Below, piece by piece: positions 26,302 to 35,355 of a DNA stretch of 64,000 bases. The stretch is taken from NCBI GenBank assembly GCA_041917055.1, contig JAYRYJ010000008.1:62001-126000 (forward strand), read 5' to 3'. The stretch comes from Pseudaquidulcibacter sp041917055. GTDB lineage: Bacteria > Pseudomonadota > Alphaproteobacteria > Caulobacterales > Aquidulcibacteraceae. The notes below the pieces were generated by a model, which saw only the letters and a program-made list of their open reading frames with translations, was not told where the DNA came from and made no database searches. How positions within the stretch are numbered: the stretch's first letter is position 1; every line of letters starts with the position of its first letter. The position numbers were made by a program, and so were the translations under genes.

Positions 26302-27819
26302 TTACTTGCGAATGAATTGTATCGGCGGCGTCGCTTCATCCATTTTCGCGCTTACAGAGGCAATATCACCCGCCTCATTGGTATTGAAGACGAATTTAAT
26401 ATCGCGCAGGTCGAAATCTTCGCTTCTTTCATTTATGGCATTGAAAACGTCATAGTGCCAATGTTCCAAAATCATCGGCATATTATTATATTTGGCTTTC
26501 AAGTTTTTACCATCGAACTCGACAAATAGATCGCCATAGCCCTTGTCAAAATAATGCCCGACAAATTCGGAAAATTCGTGCGAAGGGTTTTTGTTTGGTT
26601 TGGGTTTTGGTGGCGTTGGCGGCTTTGCATTTTCCCTTTCATCGCGCTTTGCAAGATTTTTTGCCGACCAATCAAGCGCCGGCATTTCTAGAAGCATATC
26701 CAAAACATCAAGTGTAACATGACCGGGAAGGGGGCTACCGCCCAAATTTGTAAATGCGACAATGCCTATATTCTTATCAGGGAAAAGCGAAACCCGCGAA
26801 GCAAAACCATTCAAATTCCCGCCATGTGCAACGCGTGTCAGGCCACGATAAGTATCTGTTCGCCAACCTAAACCATAGAATCCGCGCGTAAATTCGGGAC
26901 TTGATGGCGCACCGACAGCTATCAATGGTTCCCACATTTGATTTGACTGGCTTTTGCTAAAAAGGCTCGCTTTTTTGCTTGTACCTTTGCCCAATTGCAA
27001 TTTTATCCATTCGGCATAATCCTCTACACACGAATTGATTGCGCCTGCTGGCCCAATCGGGTCTTCGGGGCGCAACGGGATTGAATAGGCGGCTTTCTTT
27101 TCATTCAAACGATGCCCACGCGCACAATTCGCGCCGACCATTCCCGCGAGTGTTGTAGAGGAATTTTTCATTCCCAAGGCATCAAAAATTCGCTTTTGAG
27201 TGAAATCTTCCCAAGCCTGTCCTGCGACTTTTTCTAAGGCATGACCCGCAAGCATGACGGTCAAATTATTATAGGCATATTTCGCCCGAATAGGCGCAAA
27301 AACCGCCAAGTATGGCAGAATTGAAAGTAATTTTTCGCGCGTAAGCGATTGATTATTATACCAAAGCAATTCGTGGCGCGATAAGCCACTTCTATGGCTC
27401 ATAAGGTCGCGCAGATTGCAACTGGCATAGGCATCACCTGCGCCCATTTGGAATGACGGCAAATATTCGCGAACAGGTGTATCCCAATCAAGGATTTTCT
27501 CATCAACAAGCATGGCAATACCCGCCGAAGTGAATGCTTTGGTGGTTGATGCGACGCCAAACATGGTTTTTTCATCGGTCTTTTTTCCACTATCGACATT
27601 TGCGACGCCAAAACCTTTGGAATAAATAGTCTCCCCATCACGAACAATTGCCACCGCAAGTCCGGGCGCACGCCAATCGGAACGGGCTTTTTCCAAATAG
27701 GAATCAATTCTCTTTTCCTGCAAACTCGGTGCGGCCTGCACCCGCATCGTGGGCGCAAGCGCAAATCCGGCGACCGCCCCGCCAAGTAGTTTTAATGTCG
27801 CCCTTTTACTTGAATTCAT
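26302..27819 (-). CDS. Secreted serine hydrolase, class C beta-lactamase/esterase family
   Basis: 505 residues from ATG 27819; an open extension to 27927 exists but lacks features of a real N-terminus. A signal-like segment (LLGGAVAGFALAPTMRVQA) begins the protein. The catalytic motifs of the beta-lactamase/DD-peptidase fold are S-x-x-K in GVASTTKAFTS, Y-x-N in KYAYNNLTVML and HGG in VAHGGNLNGFAS. A C-terminal DUF3471-like domain follows. Such proteins are mostly esterases or D-aminopeptidases and are not by themselves evidence of antibiotic resistance. Confidence 0.88.
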   Translation of the reverse strand: MNSSKRATLKLLGGAVAGFALAPTMRVQAAPSLQEKRIDSYLEKARSDWRAPGLAVAIVRDGETIYSKGFGVANVDSGKKTDEKTMFGVASTTKAFTSAGIAMLVDEKILDWDTPVREYLPSFQMGAGDAYASCNLRDLMSHRSGLSRHELLWYNNQSLTREKLLSILPYLAVFAPIRAKYAYNNLTVMLAGHALEKVAGQAWEDFTQKRIFDALGMKNSSTTLAGMVGANCARGHRLNEKKAAYSIPLRPEDPIGPAGAINSCVEDYAEWIKLQLGKGTSKKASLFSKSQSNQMWEPLIAVGAPSSPEFTRGFYGLGWRTDTYRGLTRVAHGGNLNGFASRVSLFPDKNIGIVAFTNLGGSPLPGHVTLDVLDMLLEMPALDWSAKNLAKRDERENAKPPTPPKPKPNKNPSHEFSEFVGHYFDKGYGDLFVEFDGKNLKAKYNNMPMILEHWHYDVFNAINERSEDFDLRDIKFVFNTNEAGDIASVSAKMDEATPPIQFIRK

Positions 27820-27934
27820 AATTAACCGCATATTTGACGAAATGAGAATTTTTGTTGCCGATAAAAAGGTTATTTCTGACCCGACGTCAAGTGAAATTAA
27901 CCAAGAATTCCTAATAATGATTAACATTCCCCCC

Positions 27935-27962
27935 TTGACCTAAACCAATTGCCATATACTTT
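27935..27962 (+). promoter_or_regulatory. Candidate sigma-70-type promoter for the acyl-CoA ligase
   Basis: TTGACC (27935-27940) and TACTTT (27957-27962) are separated by 16 bases, and transcription would start near 27970, just before the AGGGG ribosome-binding site and ATG 27989. The -10 match is only fair. Confidence 0.3.
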
Positions 27963-27988
27963 GGCATTAATAATTACAGGGGTAAGAA

Positions 27989-29614
27989 ATGTTCGGACTT
28001 ATGCAAGACTGGCGTTTGACGGTCGATAAAGTCATTAATCATGCGGCAATCAATCACGCAAATCGGGAAGTGGTAACTCGCTCTGTCGAGGGGCCGATTA
28101 CACGCACTAATTATTTGACAATTCAAGAAAATTCTAAACGCCTTTCCAATTGGCTTATTTCCCAAGGAATCAAATTGGGTGACAGGGTCGCAAGCCTTGC
28201 CTGGAATACCGATAAACACATGGAAACTTGGTATGGCGCGATGGGAATTGGTGCGGTTTTGCACACTTTAAATCCGCGCCTATTTGCCGACCAATTGATA
28301 TACATAATCAATCATGCCGAAGACCGCATGATTTTCACTGATTTAACTTTTGTTCCGATAATTGAGGGGATTATTGCACATTGCCCATGCATTGAAAAAG
28401 TCGTGGTTTTGACCGATCGCGCTAACATGCCGCCGACCAAATTAACAAATGCGATTTCTTATGAAGAGGTTTTGGAAGGCCAATCATTGGAAATTGATTG
28501 GGGGCAATTTGACGAAAACACCGCTTGTGGCCTTTGCTATACTTCGGGCACCACCGGAAACCCCAAGGGGGTTTTGTATTCCCACCGTTCCAACGTTCTG
28601 CACACTTTCATGTGTATGCAGCCAGATGTGATGGGGCTTAGTGCTAATAGCACCATTTTACCTGTTGTTCCGATGTTCCATGCCAATGCATGGGGCATTG
28701 CCTTTGCTGCACCGGCTGTTGGGGCAAAACTTGTAATGCCGGGCGGAAAAATGGATGGCGCAAGCATTTATGAAATGCTTGAAACCGAAAAAGTGGACTT
28801 TACCGCCGCAGTTCCAACCGTTTGGCTTATGCTTTTGCAATATCTAGAAAGCACAAATCTGAAACTTAATCATTTGAAGCAAGTAGTTATTGGCGGTGCG
28901 GCCCTACCGGAACATATTTTGCGTTCGTTTGAAGACAAATATGGCGTCGGTGTGCGCCATGCATGGGGCATGACGGAAACTTCACCACTAGGCACTTTGG
29001 GAACGCCAGGGCCAGAAGCGCAGGGTCTTTCACACGACGAATTGGTTAAATTGAAACTCAAGCAAGGTCGCCCGCCTTTTGGTGTGGAACTTAAAATTAA
29101 TCGTGACGGTGAAACCGCACCGCGCGATGGCGCAACATTCGGACATTTGATGATACGCGGAAGCGCAATTGCTTCTGGCTATTTTAAAGGTGAGGGCGGT
29201 CAAATCCTTGATGATGAAGGATATTTCGACACGGGCGACGTTGCGACCCTTGATGAACACGGCTTCATGCAAATCACTGATCGGTCAAAAGATGTAATCA
29301 AATCAGGCGGAGAATGGATTTCTTCGATTGATATTGAAAATCTTGCAGTTGGCGTCGATGGCGTGGCGATTGCCGCAGTTATTGGCATTTACCACCCCAA
29401 ATGGGACGAAAGACCACTTTTAGTGGTTCAGACCAAACCAAATATGGAAGTTTCAAAAGAAGATGTCTTGAAATACCTCGAGGGCAAAATTGCAAAATGG
29501 TGGATGCCTGATGATGTTCAATTTGTTGAAACAATTCCTTTGGGTGCCACCGGTAAAATAAACAAAATGTCGCTTCGCGAGACTTTCAAAGACTATAAAC
29601 TTCCGACGGCTTAG
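27989..29614 (+). CDS. Acyl-CoA synthetase (AMP-forming), medium/long-chain type
   Basis: Activates a carboxylic acid with ATP and CoA through an acyl-adenylate. 541 residues. The AMP-binding motif is CYTSGTTGNPKGVLYSH, followed by MFHANAWGI, HAWGMTETSP, DTGDVATLDEHGFMQI and the catalytic-lysine region PLGATGKINKMSLRE. The sequence is close to FadD3/AlkK-like medium-chain ligases, but the substrate is not certain. It directly precedes a flavin-reductase-fold gene with no gap, so the two are probably co-transcribed. It could supply substrate for the acyl-CoA dehydrogenase at 9.7 kb. Confidence 0.92.
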   Translation: MFGLMQDWRLTVDKVINHAAINHANREVVTRSVEGPITRTNYLTIQENSKRLSNWLISQGIKLGDRVASLAWNTDKHMETWYGAMGIGAVLHTLNPRLFADQLIYIINHAEDRMIFTDLTFVPIIEGIIAHCPCIEKVVVLTDRANMPPTKLTNAISYEEVLEGQSLEIDWGQFDENTACGLCYTSGTTGNPKGVLYSHRSNVLHTFMCMQPDVMGLSANSTILPVVPMFHANAWGIAFAAPAVGAKLVMPGGKMDGASIYEMLETEKVDFTAAVPTVWLMLLQYLESTNLKLNHLKQVVIGGAALPEHILRSFEDKYGVGVRHAWGMTETSPLGTLGTPGPEAQGLSHDELVKLKLKQGRPPFGVELKINRDGETAPRDGATFGHLMIRGSAIASGYFKGEGGQILDDEGYFDTGDVATLDEHGFMQITDRSKDVIKSGGEWISSIDIENLAVGVDGVAIAAVIGIYHPKWDERPLLVVQTKPNMEVSKEDVLKYLEGKIAKWWMPDDVQFVETIPLGATGKINKMSLRETFKDYKLPTA

Positions 29615-30163
29615 ATGGCACAACACCATAACGAAATTTCCGACAAAATACGCGGTTTCATTGAAGAACAACCCATGTTTTTTGTGGCGACCGCCGCAGG
29701 TGAGGGCAGGGTCAATTTGTCCCCAAAAGGCTTGGACGGGACATTCACGGTTTTGTCGCCTAATCGCGTCGCTTTCCTAAACCTAACAGGTAGTGGCAAT
29801 GAAACTGCGGCGCATTTATTATTGAATGATCGCATCACGATAATGTTTTGCGCCTTCAAACACCCGCCTTTGATTTTGCGGCTCTATGGAAAAGGGCGTG
29901 CAGTGCATCAAAATGATGATGAATGGAATGAATTTGTCGGGCTTTTCGCCGATTTGCCAGGAAAAAGGCAAATTATTATTGTTGAGATTGACGACATAAT
30001 AACCTCATGTGGTTATGGCGTGCCGAATATGGAATTTTCAAAACAAATCGACGTTTTGCCAAATTGGGCGGCGCAAAAAGGCGAAACAGGCATTCGCGAC
30101 TATTGGCGCGAGAAAAATGCCAAAAGTTTTGACGGATTTGAAACCAGGATTCCAATTGATTAG
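29615..30163 (+). CDS. Pyridoxamine 5'-phosphate oxidase-like FMN-binding protein
   Basis: 182 residues of the split-barrel FMN-binding fold. Family landmarks are MFFVATAAGEGRVNLSPKG, RVAFLNLTGSGNETAAHLL and LRLYGKGRAV. This subgroup is distinct from PdxH and usually of unknown substrate; some members are general stress proteins or F420/FMN-dependent reductases. The ATG follows the acyl-CoA synthetase stop immediately. The 3' end marks the boundary to a stretch of unusual base use containing the Mrr-type gene. Confidence 0.85.
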   Translation: MAQHHNEISDKIRGFIEEQPMFFVATAAGEGRVNLSPKGLDGTFTVLSPNRVAFLNLTGSGNETAAHLLLNDRITIMFCAFKHPPLILRLYGKGRAVHQNDDEWNEFVGLFADLPGKRQIIIVEIDDIITSCGYGVPNMEFSKQIDVLPNWAAQKGETGIRDYWREKNAKSFDGFETRIPID

Positions 30164-30270
30164 AGCGCTGTCTGATGTTGGCCAAAAAAAATTTGAAATA
30201 TGTGCTATTAACAGTTGAATGGTGTCAATGCACAACGTAGCAAAATTAATACACTTTTGAGGAAGCAAAC

Positions 30271-31182
30271 TTGGCACGGCGATTCGTAATTGATCCTAAT
30301 ATTTTTCCTGACCTACCAACTCTTATGTTGGTAAGTATTGAAGCGTTAAATGCAGTTGGTGGGTCTGCGACCATCCAAGAACTGGACGAGAAGATTATAG
30401 AATTGGAGGGAGTCACCGAGACGGAGCAAGGCGTTCTTATGCCGAACGGACGAGACCAAAGGTTACATTATTACCTAGCTTGGGCAAGAACCTATCTAAA
30501 ACGTGGCGATGCGCTTTTTAACTCTGCTCGAGGCGTATGGGCATTGACCGAAGTCGGTGAACAAATAACGAAAATTGAGCAAACCATAAAGATTTACGAC
30601 CAAGTGAATGAAGAGGAAAAGATACGGGCCAAAGAGAAGCGTTTAAAGGCAAAAAACGACTTGTTGGCTGTTTCGGCAAGCAAAATCCCGATGATTCATG
30701 TTGATGAGGATTCAGAGTCGCCCGATGGCTGGAAAAACAAGCTCCTAGACAGGATAATGCAGATTACTCCACAGGCTTTTGAAAGACTGTCTCAACGGCT
30801 TTTGCGAGAAGCTGGCTTTGTGAAAGTAGAAGTCAGAGGCAAGACAGGCGACGGTGGCATTGATGGGGTTGGGGTGTTGCGCTTGAATCTGGTTTCTTTC
30901 CAAATTTACTTTCAATGTAAAAAATGGAAAGGAAGTGTTGGTTCAAAAGAGATACGAGACTTCAGAGGTGCTGTCCAAGGTAGAGCGGACAAAGGGCTTT
31001 TCATCACAACTGGAAATTTCACCAGCCAAGCGTCCGAAGAAGCAACTAGGGACGGTGCAATCGCGATTGACTTGATAGACGGCGAAAGGTTGTGCGAGTT
31101 GTTGAAACAATTCGAGCTAGGTGTTGTTACCAAGACTGTTGAAGTTGTTGAGATACAAGACAAATGGTTTGACGGAATTTAA
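30271..31182 (+). CDS. mrr: Mrr-type restriction endonuclease, solitary
   Basis: 303 residues, TTG start with GAGGAAG upstream. The N-terminal half is a winged-helix Mrr_N-like domain (ALNAVGGSATIQELDEKI, LHYYLAWARTYLKR). The C-terminal half is a PD-(D/E)xK nuclease fold: GKTGDGGIDGVG supplies the Asp and FQCKKWKGSVGSKEIRDF the Q-x-K. Mrr proteins cut methylated foreign DNA and need no partner methylase. Lysine codons here are often AAG and arginine often AGA/AGG, unlike the flanking genes, and it sits alone between metabolic genes. Both suggest horizontal acquisition. Confidence 0.9.
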   Translation: MARRFVIDPNIFPDLPTLMLVSIEALNAVGGSATIQELDEKIIELEGVTETEQGVLMPNGRDQRLHYYLAWARTYLKRGDALFNSARGVWALTEVGEQITKIEQTIKIYDQVNEEEKIRAKEKRLKAKNDLLAVSASKIPMIHVDEDSESPDGWKNKLLDRIMQITPQAFERLSQRLLREAGFVKVEVRGKTGDGGIDGVGVLRLNLVSFQIYFQCKKWKGSVGSKEIRDFRGAVQGRADKGLFITTGNFTSQASEEATRDGAIAIDLIDGERLCELLKQFELGVVTKTVEVVEIQDKWFDGI

Positions 31183-31186
31183 TTCT

Positions 31187-32077
31187 CTATTTCAATTGAT
31201 ATTTAGTAATCAATGTCAAATCATTGGAAATTACTGCACCATTTTCCACCAATCTAATCAAATGCGCATGAAGGCTTCGGGCGGCGGCGGGCCAAAGGCG
31301 CTTGTCGGTTTTTGCATAAATAATTGGAACCATTTCTTCAATTTTGGTTGCGCCATTTTTAAGGCATTCCAAAACCTGTGCTTCGCGCGCCATTCTATGT
31401 GCGATATAGGCGTCGATAAATTCGTGCGGGTTCGGAATTGGTGCGCCGTGAGTTGGGTATAATATATCAAACCCAAAATCGCGCACTTTTTCAAGGCTTT
31501 GCAGGTATTTATTCATATTTCCATCAGGCGGAATTATAACGCTTGTTGACCAACCCATAATATGGTCGCCTGAAAAAAGCGCATTTTCATTTATTAGTTC
31601 AAAGCAAAAATGTCCCGCAGTGTGACCGGGAGTATGAATAGCGCGAATTTGGACTTCACCATTTTCTAAAACCTGCCCTTCGAAAAGTTCGAAATCAGGG
31701 GAAAAGCCGCAATCGTCGCCTTCTTCGGTTTCGTGACCGATTGGCTTGTGGGTCTTTTCTTCACTTCGGCCCCAAATTCTTGCGCCTGTTAAACCCGAAA
31801 GCCGTGTAGATAGTGGCGAATGGTCGGCATGTGAATGAGTTACCAATATGTGTGTCACTTCGCGCCCATCAATTGCCTTTATCAAAGCCTCAAGGTGCGT
31901 GTCATCACTGGGGCCAGGGTCGATTATCATAAGTCGCTTATGCCCGACCAAATAAGTTCCGGTGCCGAAATAAGTGAAAGGTGAGGGGTTATTGCAAATA
32001 ACCCGCCCAATTAAAGGCGACAATTGCGTTGATTCACCATATTCAAAAACTAGGGATTTGATGAACGGTATATTCAT
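31187..32077 (-). CDS. Metallo-beta-lactamase-fold hydrolase (LACTB2/glyoxalase II-like)
   Basis: 296 residues. The metal-binding motif HxHxDH appears as VTHSHADHSPLS, with later ligands in HTPGHTAGHFCF and FSGDHIMGWS, followed by a C-terminal winged-helix-like region. This group includes endoribonuclease LACTB2-like and thioester hydrolases; the substrate is unknown. The gene follows a DUF1801 gene by five bases on the same strand and ends four bases from the convergent mrr. Confidence 0.87.
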   Translation of the reverse strand: MNIPFIKSLVFEYGESTQLSPLIGRVICNNPSPFTYFGTGTYLVGHKRLMIIDPGPSDDTHLEALIKAIDGREVTHILVTHSHADHSPLSTRLSGLTGARIWGRSEEKTHKPIGHETEEGDDCGFSPDFELFEGQVLENGEVQIRAIHTPGHTAGHFCFELINENALFSGDHIMGWSTSVIIPPDGNMNKYLQSLEKVRDFGFDILYPTHGAPIPNPHEFIDAYIAHRMAREAQVLECLKNGATKIEEMVPIIYAKTDKRLWPAAARSLHAHLIRLVENGAVISNDLTLITKYQLK

Positions 32078-32082
32078 TTAGC

Positions 32083-32442
32083 TTAAATCGCATCACACCA
32101 GTTTTTCAAAGTCTCGGAAATTTCACTTTCTTTATCTTTCCAAGTTTTGCAATCAATACTGCCTCTATCAGTAGCGGCCCATTTTATGATTGCGAATGGG
32201 TCATTGAAACTGAATTCGTCGCTCCGTTTTTTGGCACCACGGTGTAAAATGATTTGAAAAATATCCTTCGGCGCAAGCCTCATGGTGATGCAATCAATGC
32301 CATTTATGGAATAATTTGGCGCATTCCATTTAATTGAGCCTTCTAAATCAGGCATTGCCGCCACAATAAAATAGTGAAGCGCAATTATCTCGGCTTTTTG
32401 CGCATGCTCAAATGTCTCAAAAAACTTTTCGATATCTTTCAT
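32083..32442 (-). CDS. DUF1801 (YdhG-like) domain protein
   Basis: 119 residues from ATG 32442, preceded by GGA at a fair distance. The family landmark is the segment IKWNAPNYSINGIDCITMRL, which fits the KWNxPxY pattern of the DUF1801/YdhG fold, a small alpha/beta domain sometimes linked to iron or stress. No activity is established for it. It lies between ychF and the MBL hydrolase on the same strand, with 53 bases to ychF. Confidence 0.8.
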   Translation of the reverse strand: MKDIEKFFETFEHAQKAEIIALHYFIVAAMPDLEGSIKWNAPNYSINGIDCITMRLAPKDIFQIILHRGAKKRSDEFSFNDPFAIIKWAATDRGSIDCKTWKDKESEISETLKNWCDAI

Positions 32443-32495
32443 GAATTCCAAGCCTAATCGTATATTTTCGGCTTTTCAAGAAGTTTTTAGGCGGC

Positions 32496-33596
32496 CTAGG
32501 TATTAAACCTAAAATGCATAACGTCGCCGTCTTTAACGATATATTCTTTGCCCTCAAGGCGCATTTTGCCATTTTCTTTGGCACCTGATTCACCGTTGAA
32601 TTTTACGAAATCATCATAGCCGATGGTCTCTGCGCGAATAAAGCCTTTTTCAAAATCGCCGTGGATAACACCCGCCGCTTTTGGGGCAGTCCAGCCTTTT
32701 TGAATAGTCCAAGCGCGCGCTTCTTTTGGCCCAACGGTGAAATAAGTGGCAAGACCAAGAAGGTCATAACCCGCATGAATAAGGCGGTTAAGGCCCGGCT
32801 CTTCAAGGCCGACAGCCTCAAGATATTCGGCGGCTTCTTCATCGGATAATGCCGCTAAATCGGCCTCCATTTGCGCGCAAATAACAACGCTTTCGGCATT
32901 GTGTGATTTCGCAAATTCCTGAACACGCGCCGAAAATTCATTGCCGGTGGCGGCGCTATCTTCATCGACATTGCAAACGAACAAGACTTTTTTTGCAGTC
33001 AAAAGCTGCATCATGCCCCATGCCTTCAAATCTTCATTATCAGGGGTGAAGAGGCGCGCAGGCTTGCCATCATCCAAGAGCTTTTTGGCTTCCAGACAAA
33101 GGTGAAGCGCTTGTTTTGCCTCTTTATCACCGCCGGATTTTGCCTTTTTCTCAAGATTGGGAATGCGTTTTTCAAGGCTTTCAAGATCCGCAAGCATTAA
33201 TTCGGTTTCAACGACTTCCAAATCATCGAGTGGGTCGATTTTATTGGAAACATGGGTAATGTCATCATTGATAAAACAACGCAAAACATAGGCAATTGCA
33301 TCACACTCACGAATATTGGCAAGGAATTGATTGCCCAAGCCTTCGCCTTTTGATGCGCCTTTCACAAGGCCAGCAATATCAACAAAATTCATGCGGGTCG
33401 GAATAATTTCCTTGGAGCCGACAATTTTTGCCAATACATTTAGGCGCGGTTCGGGCATTGCCACATCGCCGACATTGGGTTCAATAGTGCAGAAGGGATA
33501 ATTCGCTGCCTGTGCCGAGGCGGTTTTGGTCAAAGCATTGAAAAGCGTAGATTTACCAACATTTGGAAGGCCAACAATGCCACATTTAAAACCCAT
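32496..33596 (-). CDS. ychF: YchF/OLA1 family ribosome-associated ATPase
   Basis: 366 residues, the family length. The P-loop is GLPNVGKSTLFNALT, then RMNFVDIAGLVKGASKGEG (G3 region), a VCNVDEDSA segment that replaces the GTPase NKxD motif and explains ATP preference, a coiled-coil, and the TGS domain with FTVGPKEARAWTI and YIVKDGDVMHFRFN. YchF binds ribosomes and modulates stress responses. It is near the pth gene in many bacteria, but pth is not in the adjacent sequence here. Confidence 0.97.
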   Translation of the reverse strand: MGFKCGIVGLPNVGKSTLFNALTKTASAQAANYPFCTIEPNVGDVAMPEPRLNVLAKIVGSKEIIPTRMNFVDIAGLVKGASKGEGLGNQFLANIRECDAIAYVLRCFINDDITHVSNKIDPLDDLEVVETELMLADLESLEKRIPNLEKKAKSGGDKEAKQALHLCLEAKKLLDDGKPARLFTPDNEDLKAWGMMQLLTAKKVLFVCNVDEDSAATGNEFSARVQEFAKSHNAESVVICAQMEADLAALSDEEAAEYLEAVGLEEPGLNRLIHAGYDLLGLATYFTVGPKEARAWTIQKGWTAPKAAGVIHGDFEKGFIRAETIGYDDFVKFNGESGAKENGKMRLEGKEYIVKDGDVMHFRFNT

Positions 33597-33718
33597 AATT
33601 CATTTCCTTTAATCGCGCCGCTCTTAGCCTCTTTATGGGGTTTTTAAAAGAGGGTCGATGTGCAACAAAATGATTGCGATTTCGCATTGATTATCTATTG
33701 TGATGGCAAAGGTGACCT

Positions 33719-34846
33719 ATGAGAAACAAATTCCTTGTCCTAATTATCGTGATTTTTGGCGTTTTCAATGCCAAAATTTCAAATGCCTTGAATGCTGCGA
33801 CGCAACCATCATTTGATTGCGCGAAGGCAAAATCAATTGTCGAAAAAGCAATTTGCCAAAGCCCAAAACTGGCGCAATTAGATAAGGATTTAGCTTTAAT
33901 CTATAAAGCCTCAAAAATCCCAAAATTTGCATTGCCTTCGCAAAAATCCGCCGCGCAAAATGCCTGGCTAAAAGCGCGAAATTCCTGTATAAAATCAAAA
34001 AAAATGCCGATAAAAAATAGCGAAATTGATTGTGTCGTCGCAAATTATGAAAGCCGCATAATTGAATTGTCGCAATCGACAATTTTTGAAAATTACTTTT
34101 TGTCCGAAGAAATGATAGCGGCCTATGCCCATGACAGATTGCCATATTTTCGTGCCTTGAAACATTATTTTTTCACTTCAAATGAGGTCGAGAAACGTGA
34201 AAAAATTGAAGGTGATTTGGAGAATGAATTCAAAAAACTTGACGACGAATATTCGGGCTATGTCAAAAGCATTTTGGCGGACTATGGTGTTAATTCGATT
34301 GCTGACGGCATTAAAGATGATGAAAAATTCGGTTATTTGCTTTCTTTATTGAGTTCAATCGACGTCGGCCCTATAACAATTCCCTGCGACGCATTTCGCG
34401 CAAAGCCCGCACTAATCAGTGCATTATCACCGGTTTTTGGCTCAAGCCGCGATAATTTTTTGGCGCAATCGGATTGCGAAATACCGTCAGAAATGGTGAA
34501 TTTTAAGTCATTTTTGTCGGCAATTAATAAAAATGCGCCATATTGCGATGGGACAATGCGTTTCGGGATTTACCGTTCCCACCAATTGCATATTGAAGAA
34601 ATCTTATTGGGACGATTTCAAGAATTAGCGGAAACAACGAACTATTATCACGAGTATTTGGAAAACAAGTCCGGCCTGATTAAAGAACTAACTAAATTCC
34701 TGCAATCTAATAAGAAACTGCATCAAACCGCTGCAAAAGAAGTTAAGGCTTTTTGGAAAAGGGAATATCCTGACAATGAAATGGCTTTACCATTGATTGA
34801 GGATAATCTTTCGGCAATGGCTCTTAATCTGTTTGCAGGATGCTGA
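33719..34846 (+). CDS. Exported LprI/DUF1311-like domain protein
   Basis: 375 residues with a signal peptide (FLVLIIVIFGVFNAKISNA). The N-terminal domain carries FDCAKAKSIVEKAICQSPKL and LDKDLALIYKAS, then QNAWLKARNSCI, the layout of LprI (DUF1311), which in Mycobacterium inhibits lysozyme. The remaining 250 residues are helical and not recognised. Disulphide-forming Cys pairs fit a periplasmic location. It lies divergent from ychF, with 122 bases between the two starts. Confidence 0.75.
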   Translation: MRNKFLVLIIVIFGVFNAKISNALNAATQPSFDCAKAKSIVEKAICQSPKLAQLDKDLALIYKASKIPKFALPSQKSAAQNAWLKARNSCIKSKKMPIKNSEIDCVVANYESRIIELSQSTIFENYFLSEEMIAAYAHDRLPYFRALKHYFFTSNEVEKREKIEGDLENEFKKLDDEYSGYVKSILADYGVNSIADGIKDDEKFGYLLSLLSSIDVGPITIPCDAFRAKPALISALSPVFGSSRDNFLAQSDCEIPSEMVNFKSFLSAINKNAPYCDGTMRFGIYRSHQLHIEEILLGRFQELAETTNYYHEYLENKSGLIKELTKFLQSNKKLHQTAAKEVKAFWKREYPDNEMALPLIEDNLSAMALNLFAGC

Positions 34847-35076
34847 AAAAAGCAAATCTTGCACTTATTCCTACCGATTGTTCGAGTTTTGATATTAAGA
34901 TTACGCGATTTCGCAATAAAATCCGTAACTTATTCCGATATTTACTCTATAAACAGCCAAATTGCTATCAAATGCTATCATTTGACATCTTTTTTTTGCC
35001 GAACGAGGGCAAAGAGGTTCGCGAATGGCAACTTAATATATTTTTGAAACTGATGGATAGGGACATCACTCTAACT
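34847..35076. other. Non-coding stretch before mosaic repeat R2
   Basis: An 82-codon frame from 34840 runs through here and stops inside the repeat, but it has no ribosome-binding site, no recognisable domain, and ends by chance in repeat sequence. I see no promoter or terminator that I can support. Confidence 0.4.
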
Positions 35077-35298
35077 GCTTCCCTCTAGGGATTTTTTGCG
35101 TGAAGAAATTAGTCCGGAGGACTAATCTTAGCAAAAAATTCCCGCGAAGCGGGTGAAGGGTGTCGCGATTTCCTTGGAAATCGCTCGCGTAAGTAAGATT
35201 GGCGAGGCGGAAAGTGAGGTTTTGCTGTCGCCAAAGCGATAGTTTCACTTTCGCCCGCCCTTCCGCCCCTTCGGGGCACATTCCCTGAAAGGAAGGAG
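35077..35298. repeat. Mosaic interspersed repeat, copy R2 with nested palindrome
   Basis: This shares with R1 (10823-11001) the start GCTTCCCT and blocks such as GAAGGGTGTCGCGATTTCCT, GCCAAAGCGATAGTTTCACT and CCCTTCGGGCAC-like sequence. It differs by about 45 inserted bases near its start: ATTTTTTGC (35091-35099) pairs with GCAAAAAAT, enclosing ATTAGTCC-GGA-GGACTAAT, a perfect inner hairpin. The insertion looks like one palindrome inside another. It separates the LprI-like gene from the small exported gene on the other strand. Confidence 0.85.
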
Positions 35299-35355
35299 TT
35301 AGGGCTTGGTTCTTTAAGGAAGTGCTAGAGTTAGCGATAAAGGAAAAACCCCGAC

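Noticed and set aside
26302..27819. Beta-lactamase-like gene as antibiotic resistance
   Set aside because: The motifs fit the wider serine hydrolase family with DUF3471; nothing specific for beta-lactam hydrolysis can be seen.
34840..35088. 82-codon frame on the plus strand after the LprI-like gene
   Set aside because: It has no ribosome-binding site, no domain, and ends inside mosaic repeat R2; composition does not look protein-like.
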